A stretch of DNA of 64,000 bases from Haematococcus lacustris. Taxonomy: Eukaryota; Chlorophyta; Chlorophyceae; Chlamydomonadales; Haematococcaceae. Where the stretch lies: the NCBI GenBank assembly GCA_030144725.1, contig JASKMD010000013.1, positions 2,318,322-2,382,321 of the forward strand, read 5' to 3'. The stretch's first letter is position 1, and each line of letters begins with the position of its first letter. Under the pieces are notes generated by a model. The model ran no database searches and was not told the DNA's origin. It saw nothing but the letters and a program-made list of their open reading frames with translations. Below are positions 49,763 to 58,266 of the stretch, in pieces. The position numbers and the translations under genes were made by a program.

Positions 49763-50117
49763 CATCGTGCGTGCGTTGTGGGGCGGGGGGTGGGAAAGGG
49801 GGGAGGTAGGTGGGGTGGCAAACTTGGAGGTGGTGGGACAGGGATGGGAAAGGGGAAGGGGGGGGAAGGGGGGTAGGGGGAAGGAGGAAGGGGGAAGGGG
49901 GAAGGGGGGGGAAGGGGGGAGAGCTGACCGTGGGACCTGCAGTAAACAAGGAGCATCTTTGCGGTTAGGCTGGGCATCGGACCACTCATGTGCAAGGGCT
50001 GGCCACTCACACTTTGCTAGCGCCACTTCTATACCTACCTGGCAGCGCCTCCATGGCTGCAGCTCCTGGCTGCTCCTGCGCTCCATGCGCCTGCTTCTTG
50101 TGGTAGGGTGATGGAGG

Positions 50118-50699
50118 AGGGGGTGGGGGTGGGGGTGGGGGTGGGGGTGGGGGTGGGGGTGGGGGTGGGGGTGGGGGTGGGGGTGGGGGTGGGGGTGGGG
50201 GTGGGGGTGGGGGTGGGGGTGGGGGTGGGGGTGGGGGTGGGGGTGGGGGTGGGGGTGGGGGTGGGGGTGGGGGTGGGGGTGGGGGTGGGGGTGGGGGTGG
50301 GGGTGGGGGTGGGGGTGGGGGTGGGGGTGGGGGTGGGGGTGGGGGTGGGGGTGGGGGTGGGGGTGGGGGTGGGGGTGGGGGTGGGGGTGGGGGTGGGGGT
50401 GGGGGTGGGGGTGGGGGTGGGGGTGGGGGTGGGGGTGGGGGTGGGGGTGGGGGTGGGGGTGGGGGTGGGGGTGGGGGTGGGGGTGGGGGTGGGGGTGGGG
50501 GTGGGGGTGGGGGTGGGGGTGGGGGTGGGGGTGGGGGTGGGGGTGGGGGTGGGGGTGGGGGTGGGGGTGGGGGTGGGGGTGGGGGTGGGGGTGGGGGTGG
50601 GGGTGGGGGTGGGGGTGGGGGTGGGGGTGGGGGTGGGGGTGGGGGTGGGGGTGGGGGTGGGGGTGGGGGTGGGGGTGGGGGTGGGGGTGGGGGTGGGGG
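50118..50699. repeat. Perfect (GGGGGT)n array, about 97 units
   Basis: 582 bp of uninterrupted GGGGGT hexamers end at gggggagggggtgg, a few tens of bases before LINE sequence resumes. Confidence 0.98.
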
Positions 50700-50737
50700 A
50701 GGGGGTGGGAAGGGGGCTGGGCTATGCCATTACTATA

Positions 50738-51182
50738 GTAAGGAGTTCCTGGGTCCTGTTGATGCTGTGAGGGTGCAAGGCACGCCTGTCACCCACTTCA
50801 TGTATGCTGATGACCTGACCCTAGTGAGCACCTCGCCTGCAGCGGCTGGTCTGCCAGCTTCAAGGCTTTGCAGATAGGAAACACCTTACAGTCAATGTGA
50901 GCAAGTCAAAGGTGATGGTCTTCAATGGCAACTCACAAACTGCAGCACCTTTTCAGAGAGTTCAAGTACTCAGGCATGCACTTTAATCCCAGCGCCACCC
51001 CTGCCTTTGCTGCCACTCATATGAGGGCTGGCATATTCCTCACCATGCGCCAGGCGTGCAGGCGTGCCAGAGAGTATGGGGTCCTGCATGATCCATATGC
51101 CCTGTGACACCTTATTAGAGCGTTCGTGCTCCCCTTGGGGCTGTATGGCAGCCAGGTATGGGTCAGGCGACCCCAACTAACA
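50738..51182 (+). pseudogene. LINE reverse transcriptase, YADD box and thumb
   Basis: The frame reads GTPVTHFMYADDLTLVS (RT motif C), then VNVSKSKVMVFNGNSQ and FKYSGMHFNPSATPAFAA (thumb region), with a frameshift near 50840 and stops near 50980 and 51108. It ends at LTKNERK before the next insertion at about 51190. Confidence 0.75.
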
Positions 51183-51204
51183 AAAAATGAGAGGAAATGA
51201 TAGG

Positions 51205-51490
51205 AAACCGACGCCGCATCTCAGCCACGTAGTTTCTATTTATGTTTCGCTCATCCCTGGATAGAGGACTCTGTCAGCTATGCGGTGCAGCTTGTAACAT
51301 TAAATACTATGCACTGTGCTGAGTGCTATGGCGGCTCAAATCTTGACATTCAAATCCATGCCAGTTTTGCTCATGCGGGCCTCGCCGCGACCGACCGCCG
51401 CCACCGACGTGGCCCAATAGCCTTTGCAAACAGTCAGGGACAGTCGCCGCAGTCAAAATTATGCACATGGCACATCAAACCGATGTAATG
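51205..51490 (+). mobile_element. Dispersed Cys-cluster repeat, copy 2, within the LINE
   Basis: 51209-51370 matches the repeat at 36890-37065 (inverted). The coding sequence (SLDRGLCQLCGAACN) has a stop after the third cysteine pair, so it is more decayed than copy 1. The right boundary is unclear. Confidence 0.5.
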
Positions 51491-51859
51491 ACGCCCCTCC
51501 ACCCATGCTCGGAAGTATACAAGGCTGCTGCATTGCTTGACCGCTTCGTGAGTAGTACCTACTACCTGGCCACTCGGTAAGGCCACTGAAGGTGTGTAGG
51601 CCATTGCTACGTTACCTTGCTCGACATGTTGGGTCCGATCCCTCCCGCCCGCCCTCCGCTTGCGTGTCGAGCTTGTGTCCAGCTCCGCCCTGACCCCCTG
51701 CTGCTCAGCTGGAGGGGTGGGCAGCCCAGGGGCAGCACCAGCACCAGCTGCCTGCTGCTGCCAGGGGGGTGCATTCCTGGGCATGGTGTGCAACTCTCCA
51801 ACTCAGCTTTCTCAGGTTTGCAGCCAGGGTACGTAGCTCAGTGTCAGGCCTGATGGTGC

Positions 51860-52645
51860 TGCATGAGTTGGGGCAGCTGCTCCTCCAGCTTTACTGGCTT
51901 AGGGCTGCTTGCAAGTTCTGGAACACTGCCAAACTTTCCCCATAGCGACCTGCTATTGAGGGTCATCAAGGCAGATGTGGAGTTAGGCAGGAGGTGTCAG
52001 GCCAGCTGGAGTGCTCAGTTCCAGCTTGCAGCCAGAGAGCTGATGGGGGGTGAGTTCACCTTGAGCCCGGACATGGTCCTAGGCACCAAGGCTATGGAAG
52101 TCAAGTGGCTTGAGAGGTGGGGGAGGCTTTGGGTTGGGTTTGAGGGAGACCCTGGACTGCCTGAGATGGTGCATCGGGAGAGATGTTCGTATGCTGCATG
52201 GTTCGAGCATGGGGACGGCATCACCTGCTTAACATACAGCTCTCTACAGAGGTCCGCACCAGCTTGACTAGGTTCAGGTTAGGCAACAGCGGTTTGGGGG
52301 TGGAGAAGGCTCGGTTTGAGGGGGTAACTTTCATTGATCGCACATGCACAAGATGCACAGAGGGGGTAGTGGATGACGCCATGCATTTCATCTTTGAGTG
52401 CACTGCCACGAGTTACATCAGGGAGCAGCCGGAGTTTGCCATGGCTTTACAGAACAATAATGAGAACTTGCATGACTTCATGTTGAGCCCATGTGCACCT
52501 TTGTTTGTGCACCTTGCTTTGAAGTGCGTTACAGAAAGTCCCGAACCCCTAGAGGGGGAGGGCGGCCTAGCAGTCAGGCGTTCCCAACATGGGGTTGGTA
52601 ATCTTCATGCAACTGCGGCCCATCTACTCCATCATTTGATGTAAC
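51860..52645 (+). pseudogene. LINE C-terminal region with zinc knuckle
   Basis: Frames show LHELGQLLLQLYWLRA, DLLLRVIKADVELGRRCQ, LTRFRLGNSGLGVEKARFEG, then CTRCTEGVVDDAMHFIFEC, the CxxC...HxxxxC knuckle typical of LINE ORF2 ends. Frameshifts and a stop are present near 51945 and 52250. Confidence 0.65.
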
Positions 52646-52649
52646 GATT

Positions 52650-53211
52650 GCTGCGTCTGCTGCAATGCGATATTGCGCGTTTAATGTTCGACTGGAATTG
52701 CCATCGGAGTCTTTCGATGCGGGCAGCCACATGTGACCCCGGATGTGTCCCAATCAGAGACCGTGATTAGCTACACTGGTAAGCTACGTCCTTGGCTATC
52801 CGTTAGCGATGCACGACATGTCGGTGGCGCACACCACCGAAGTCCGGCAAAACATGGCTGCGCGAGCTTCTTGATGGTGCAGGCCGCTTGGCGAGGATGT
52901 GACAAAACACGAATCCGAGTGTGGCAGCGCTATATCGCTGTAATGGTGGGCGCCACAGTAGGGACTAGTCACCCCCTACAGCTATTATCCGCTTTATGTT
53001 TTGCACCATTGAACAAACAACCTGGCCTCACTCGGATTTGTTATAGCATACTCAATGACGCGTCCGTGGCACTATGCAACTCAATCATTGGGTCTGTATG
53101 TGACAAGATTGACCCCTTACAAGGTACACATGCTGATGGCTACAGGTGCACGAGGAGACGACCGAGCTTGGCTTACAACTTCGCCACGTGGCCCCCACCA
53201 ACACAACTTAA
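52650..53211. other. No gene recognised between LINE and RNase H element
   Basis: Unique sequence with an open plus frame but no recognised motif. It may hold the missing 5' part of the following element or flanking DNA. Confidence 0.35.
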
Positions 53212-53706
53212 CCCACCATCTCCCAACCTCGTCTACTCCGCCCAGCTCCCAGTAGCCCCTCCTCCCAGCAGCCCAGCCTGCCATCAGCCTCCTCCCTTCT
53301 ACCTCTCCTTCTCCTCGCCTCCCACCCCTCCCCTACCTCTCCTTCACCCGCCTACCTCCTACCTCCTACCTCAGCCTACCTTCTCTACCTCAGCCTCCCC
53401 TTCTCTCCCCTACCTCCCCTACCTCCCCTACATCACCCCTACCTCCCCTACCTCCCCTACCTCAGCCTCCCCTACCTCAGCCTCATCCCCTACCTCCCCC
53501 ACCCACTCTCCCCTACCTCTCCTTCACCCGTAGCCCCGCTCAGCAACTCACGCACCCCCCGACAGGGACTACCGGACCCGCACACCTGGCTACCCCGGTG
53601 CACCAACCTGCACTCGAAGGCCACCTTCCACACCTACCCCATCAACCCGCAGACGGACATAGTCGGGACGGGCAATTGTGAAACCTTCCTCCAACTTCAC
53701 CCCCAC

Positions 53707-56049
53707 ATGACCGACCCCGCGATGAGCCTCAGCACGGGGGAGCCCATTATGCCACGGCACGACTTAGTGCAACACGTAACGGTCCACGACGAGTCGGGTC
53801 GCACAGCTGGCCTCCTGACAAAAGACCAACACCAACATCTACACGCTTGGTTACAACACACACCACACACACGCAACCTGGCCACAGAGGTAGTGGCCCT
53901 ACTAAGGAGACAGGACGCACAGAGCAGCCACCACCCCATGAGAGGGGCACAAGACAAAGCCCTTAACACCCTACACGCCACACGCAGCTTTCCAAGTACC
54001 GTCCAAAGATGGGCCGATCCACTCACAGTTAGACCAGAAACCACCACCTATTGGAGCCCTGACATCAACGACACGGCCTTTGGTGCACACCACAACTGCC
54101 TACTGGTGCGCCACACTGGGCTATCCACATGGAATGTACCGGCAGACGATGCAGTGGCACTGAAATGCGTCAACCATGCTATACACTCAGCTACACAGGA
54201 GGAGGCCATGGCAACCATCATGCTGATCCCTGGGAAAAAGGGCATCTCCTACCCTAAACACATTGACACCCTGCGGCGCTACCCTGAATACTGTCAGCAC
54301 CTGGCTAGCATACCCCCCACCAAGACCAGATGCTCCAAGCCAGGCAAGCACGCCAACCTCCACATCTACGTCATCTGGAATGCAGCGGGACAACAACTTG
54401 TCACCAAAGGCAATCCCCAAGGATGGCTGGCTAGCACTGCCACTGCCCTCCACCCACAACGGGACACACACCCAATCCGCAACAGACCAACGAATCAAAG
54501 CCAGCCAGCCACACCCCCTAGCGGCCACAAACAACACATGCGCCTGCCGTTAGACAAGGACCTCCCCACCTCGGGGCACCAGCGCGGCCACCAACAACTC
54601 ACGCACCATTCCACGACGCAGCCACGGATGGCCATCACCGAATGGGCCACGCTCGCGTACACGGACGGCAGCTGCATTAAGACCTCGGGGGCAGCCCCAG
54701 CGAGCGTCGGGGCGGGGGTTTATATCCCGGAGACCAACGTCCTCATCACCGTCGCCCTGGACGACCCAGAAAGCAACACCATCAACAAAGCGGAACTCAC
54801 GGCGATACACGCGGCACTCACAGCGGGGGCCAAACGCATCGCCACCGACAGCCTCTGCTCTATCTACCAGATCCGCCGAGCCCTCGCTAACCCGATGTCG
54901 CTCATCACACACAGGCACAACGACATCCTGACCGCTATCGCTACCCTCATCATCGATAGCCCCGTCACGATCCACTTCTACAAAGTCCGGGCCCACTCGG
55001 GAATTATCGGCAACGAAGGCGCCGATGCCCTCGCCAAGCACGCGGCGTTACACCCAGAGCTGGCCAACACCCCGGCCTACCGCCCGACCACACGGACAGA
55101 GACCAACACCTGGCTCAACAACGAAGCCGACGGCAACACCCCCGCCCCACTGCCGGATTGCCGCCACAGCGTGAGAGCACACATGCACCGCAGGCACAGC
55201 CTCGGTCTCGCCAATCAAGACAGTATCTACTACCAGATGTCCCAGGAGATCACCAAAGCCGCGGCGAAAGGAGCCGGCGAAAGGGTGATGACCGACACGA
55301 ACATCTCCATACCCGCGCAACGAACTGCCCTTCTCTACCGTACCGGCGGGCTCTACAACCAAAAGCTGGCCATGCGTTGGAAACGGGCGACCGACGACCG
55401 GTGCCCACTCTGCGGGGAAGCCGATAGTGCCACTCACCTCCTCTCGGGCTGCAGCGAGACACTACCGATGGTGCAAGAAAGGCATAACGGGGCTGGCCGC
55501 CTCATCGCTAAAGCCATAAGCAAGGGTACCCTAGGCGGTTACATCAGCTTTGCGGACACCGGCAGCTGGGAGAAGGGCGCAAGAGAAGACCTCGACCTCC
55601 CTAACGACACACTACACACACCACTACGAGCACTCGGACTACAGATAGCAGCAACCAAAAACACCACCAGACCAGACATTCTTATGGTGATGCCAACAAA
55701 GAAGACGGGCACACGTGGTAAAGCCATTAAACGGGTCATTATTATAGAAATCAAATACTGCTCGGACTCAAGGTGGACGGATCAATTAGACAAGGCACTC
55801 AACCAACACACCCATCTAGCTCAAACCATACGCAAGGAAGGCCACATGGTGGAGATTAGACCCATCCTCCTGGGCATAGGTGGCATAACGTATGAAGCAC
55901 ACACACGGCAACACCTCCTGGACTTGGGGGTCTCACAAGATAACACTACCAAACTGTTACACAAGTTAACAAGACACGCGGTGGAGACAGCCCACTCCAT
56001 TGCAAAGACAAGCTACAGACTCAGGGCTACTAAGAGGGAGGGAGGGTAG
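53707..56049 (+). CDS. RNase H + CCHC + PD-(D/E)XK protein of a mobile element, no RT
   Basis: An intact 780-codon frame. Its first ATG is 53707, but the frame stays open upstream to 53212, the last 170 bp coding-like, so the 5' end is probably truncated. Domains: an unrecognised N-terminal module (residues 1-300, with FGAHHNCLL, LSTWNVPADDAVALKCVNHA, IMLIPGKKG, YVIWNAAGQ); RNase H1 (about 315-460) with all four acidic sites (YTDGSCI, NKAELTAIHAAL, ATDSLCS, HSGIIGNEGADALAK); a zinc knuckle CPLCGEADSATHLLSGC (about 560); and a PD-(D/E)XK nuclease (RPDILMVMP ... VIIIEIKYCSDSRW, about 655-690). RNase H, knuckle and restriction-like nuclease are found in some non-LTR retrotransposons such as the Dualen/RandI type, but no reverse transcriptase is present. 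The lack of stops suggests a young or selected copy. Confidence 0.75.
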   Translation: MTDPAMSLSTGEPIMPRHDLVQHVTVHDESGRTAGLLTKDQHQHLHAWLQHTPHTRNLATEVVALLRRQDAQSSHHPMRGAQDKALNTLHATRSFPSTVQRWADPLTVRPETTTYWSPDINDTAFGAHHNCLLVRHTGLSTWNVPADDAVALKCVNHAIHSATQEEAMATIMLIPGKKGISYPKHIDTLRRYPEYCQHLASIPPTKTRCSKPGKHANLHIYVIWNAAGQQLVTKGNPQGWLASTATALHPQRDTHPIRNRPTNQSQPATPPSGHKQHMRLPLDKDLPTSGHQRGHQQLTHHSTTQPRMAITEWATLAYTDGSCIKTSGAAPASVGAGVYIPETNVLITVALDDPESNTINKAELTAIHAALTAGAKRIATDSLCSIYQIRRALANPMSLITHRHNDILTAIATLIIDSPVTIHFYKVRAHSGIIGNEGADALAKHAALHPELANTPAYRPTTRTETNTWLNNEADGNTPAPLPDCRHSVRAHMHRRHSLGLANQDSIYYQMSQEITKAAAKGAGERVMTDTNISIPAQRTALLYRTGGLYNQKLAMRWKRATDDRCPLCGEADSATHLLSGCSETLPMVQERHNGAGRLIAKAISKGTLGGYISFADTGSWEKGAREDLDLPNDTLHTPLRALGLQIAATKNTTRPDILMVMPTKKTGTRGKAIKRVIIIEIKYCSDSRWTDQLDKALNQHTHLAQTIRKEGHMVEIRPILLGIGGITYEAHTRQHLLDLGVSQDNTTKLLHKLTRHAVETAHSIAKTSYRLRATKREGG

Positions 56050-56184
56050 GGGGGTCACTTCTTCTCTTGTTGGCCGGTGGGAGCAGGCCGCGCCCCAGGC
56101 GGTAGCTCCTCCCTTAATGCACGCCGGTGAACACCGGAGTAGTCTTCTTCTTCTTCTTCACGCACCCCCTCTCATTCCCTAACC
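56050..56184 (+). other. Short spacer between RNase H ORF and coiled-coil ORF
   Basis: 135 bp including gccggtgaacaccgg (a short inverted repeat, ccggtgaacaccgg) and a TTC run just before the next ATG. It may be a shared 3' UTR or an internal junction of one element. Confidence 0.4.
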
Positions 56185-57081
56185 ATGAAGAAGAGAATGA
56201 GCAAGGCGCATAGTGCCCAGCTCAATGCACTAAACAACTCGCCAAGGGCTGGCAATCGGCATTGCCCTAACAACATCAAGGCTGCAGCCAGTAGGGCACA
56301 AGCGACAAACCGTGACCTGCAGGCTGAGGTGCAGCGGCTACGGGATGTGGAGCAGTCCCTTATGGGCACCGTGGATGGGTTGCAGGGCGACCTAGACGAC
56401 CTGCAGGCAGCACACCAACGCCTGCAAGATGAGCATACGGCTTTGCAGCAGGTGGCATCCAGAACAGCAGCTACCAATCGCTCCCTACGGGCCGCTCGAC
56501 GCAGCCTCCTGTGTCAGGTGCATAACTACCGGCACAAACGCCGCCCCCACCACTCCCCACTCACCTTCAAGCAGAGGCAGCAGCTGCTGGTTTTGGAGCA
56601 GCACCCCGTCTCAGTGGAGGTGTTGAGGCGGTGTGCAGAGGCTGGCTACGGAAGGCTGGATAGCCATGGCCGGCCCATGGGCAGCATGGCAGAGCAGCTC
56701 AGCCCAGCCGGCCTCGCACTCTCACCAACAGACATCTTCATTCCAACTCAAGAGGGCCCTGTGGGGAGGCCAGCAGCCAGAACTGCACCCTACAATGCTC
56801 ACCACTGCTTGAGCACCGTCAGGTTGCATCTAGAGACCGGTGTCAGCCGCCGTGCCCTCTCCAAGTGCCGGCAATTCTTTGTCTCTGAGCTGTGCGTCCT
56901 CCCCAACCCACACCGGCCAGGCAACATATCCACAGTTGGGCGTGAATTCCAGACCGTGTCAACCTACATGCGGCTGGAGGGTACCCAAGCTACAGAGCCA
57001 CGTGTGCACCCACATCCGTGGGAAGCTTGCCGCAGCTGCGCCCCCTCAGCAGCAGCTGACACCTGCAGGCACCACCCCTGA
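56185..57081 (+). CDS. Coiled-coil ORF following the RNase H element
   Basis: 298 codons from ATG 56185 (MKKRMSKAHSAQLNALN). Residues about 35-105 are a strong coiled coil (LQAEVQRLRDVEQSL, VDGLQGDLDDLQAAHQRLQD). A conserved-looking basic region (HNYRHKRRPHHSPLTFKQRQ) and an Ala/Leu segment follow. No catalytic domain recognised. It may encode a structural or nucleic-acid-binding protein of a mobile element. From about 56980 an overlapping +1 frame becomes more protein-like, so the 3' part may be frameshifted. Confidence 0.5.
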   Translation: MKKRMSKAHSAQLNALNNSPRAGNRHCPNNIKAAASRAQATNRDLQAEVQRLRDVEQSLMGTVDGLQGDLDDLQAAHQRLQDEHTALQQVASRTAATNRSLRAARRSLLCQVHNYRHKRRPHHSPLTFKQRQQLLVLEQHPVSVEVLRRCAEAGYGRLDSHGRPMGSMAEQLSPAGLALSPTDIFIPTQEGPVGRPAARTAPYNAHHCLSTVRLHLETGVSRRALSKCRQFFVSELCVLPNPHRPGNISTVGREFQTVSTYMRLEGTQATEPRVHPHPWEACRSCAPSAAADTCRHHP

Positions 57082-57472
57082 GCTGGCTGAGCCTGCTGGT
57101 GCACCCCCTCAGCAGCAGCAACAGCTGGCAGCGGCAAGCACGTCCCGTAAGCGTGGGGCACCTGCAGCTAACAAGTCGAGGGCAGCAAAGCAAGGTGAGA
57201 CAACACCACGTACTGCACCTAGCACCTTGTTTAAGCGTAGTAGAGCAGCCGGTAATGCACTAGCGCCAGCAGCAGCTCCAAAAGCTCATAGTGGTATCCA
57301 GTCGTCACGACTGCCGTCGTCGCGTCCACATGCCAAAAGCAAAACATGTTCCGACTGCTGCTGCGTGTTGCAGGTGCCACTCACAACAGCGTGGCGAAGC
57401 GTGCTAGTGCGGCGCGTCTCGCATGTGGCGAAATCGCATGAATTCAAATGTGTATCTTTGGACAGGCACTGA
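56960..57472 (+). CDS. Overlapping basic Gln/Ala-rich frame, possible continuation
   Basis: In the +1 frame the sequence continues as GKLAAAAPPQQQLTPAG, a Gln run, STSRKRGAPAANKSRAAKQG and FKRSRAAGN, ending at TGA 57472. It is basic, disordered and nuclear-protein-like. It probably continues the coiled-coil protein after a frameshift or small intron near 56980-57010; that join is not proven. Confidence 0.35.
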   Translation, partial: QPTCGWRVPKLQSHVCTHIRGKLAAAAPPQQQLTPAGTTPELAEPAGAPPQQQQQLAAASTSRKRGAPAANKSRAAKQGETTPRTAPSTLFKRSRAAGNALAPAAAPKAHSGIQSSRLPSSRPHAKSKTCSDCCCVLQVPLTTAWRSVLVRRVSHVAKSHEFKCVSLDRH

Positions 57473-58266
57473 GCACCGCTGAGAGCTAGATAGTTTTTGC
57501 TGCGTCAGCCATTTCGTAGATATGACTCTCCTCTGTTCAAAGCACTGTTTACATATATTTTTGACTGAGTGGCTGCGGAGATACAGGCTTCGTATCACAG
57601 GGGGGTGGTTTTCAGGTAGTTGGGAACGCCTGACTAGCAGCCTAACGGCTGACGGCTTAAGCGGTGTAAGTAGGGTACGCCCATAGAATTCTAGGTGGCT
57701 CGGATTCCTAGAAAAGCCTAGAATTCTAGGTAGCAGGGACCTAGAAAAAACCTAGAAAAAATGGCTCGAAAACCTAGAATTCTAGGCTAGAAAAATTTTG
57801 ACTTCTAGGCTGGCGGTCGCTCCCTAGGTGTAAGCCACATTATCGAAAGAAGACCCCTGAAAAGGGGAGGGCGTCGAAGCTTGGCCTGATCACAGCACTG
57901 TACATCGAGCTCAGCCCAGAGCAAGTGGGCAGGCAGGGACGTATCTAGATACCCTAATGCTGGAGGACTCTCCAGTCCAAATCCACACGCACTGTACATC
58001 CTCCCGCCTGAGGTGCACTGGCAACCAAAGAAACCCTCTAGAGAGGGAGAGCGTCAAAGCAGCACAACACCTGGCGGCTTGAGAGGTAAAAGAAAGAAAG
58101 AAAGAAAAAAAGACTACGCCCTCGCCGTTGGGCGTGCATGGAGGAGAGTGGCCTCGGGGCCTGCCCTTGCTACCCTCCCACCCTGCTTGAGAGGTATAAC
58201 TTGTTTCCTACTTTCTTCTGTTTCTTCTTCTTGTTCTTCTCGTCTCCACTCGTTTTGAGGCCTTCA
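57473..58266. other. No gene recognised; palindrome cluster and pyrimidine tract
   Basis: Contains the CCTAGAATTCTAGG cluster (57676-57815), then unique sequence with two related segments (57841-57870 and 58012-58050) of the type gaaagaagacccctgaaaag/ caaccaaagaaaccctctag, and GAAA repeats at 58090-58112. Confidence 0.5.
57676..57815. repeat. Clustered palindromes CCTAGAATTCTAGG
   Basis: Five or more full or half copies of the 14-bp palindrome cctagaattctagg, with cctagaaaa variants, within 140 bp. Confidence 0.85.

Larger units (their letters stand above)
48049..50737. other. 2.7 kb satellite-rich block inserted into LINE RT
   Basis: LINE sequence ends in motif B at 48048 and resumes at about 50738 (KEFLGPVDAVRV then the YADD box). 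In between are four unrelated tandem repeats and unique linkers. No transposase or terminal repeats were found, so it may be an insertion or an array-driven expansion. Confidence 0.6.
46297..52645 (+). mobile_element. Degenerate APE-type LINE, interrupted several times
   Basis: LINE coding segments occur in order on the plus strand. 46297-46870 carries the end of an AP-endonuclease-like domain (FDHSPITLSF) and the linker (WFDRSCKEAKAVLW). 47040-48048 carries the RT fingers and palm. 50738-51182 carries the YADD box and thumb. About 51860-52640 carries a C-terminal CxxC...HxxxxC knuckle. Segments are separated by a 169-bp tRNA-like insertion, a 2.7 kb satellite-rich block and a Cys-cluster repeat, and are broken by stops and frameshifts. 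It is dead. Confidence 0.7.

Noticed and set aside
57955..58010. Possible tRNA or structured RNA around ggaggactctccagtcc
   Set aside because: Short stem only; no A or B box and no cloverleaf could be drawn.
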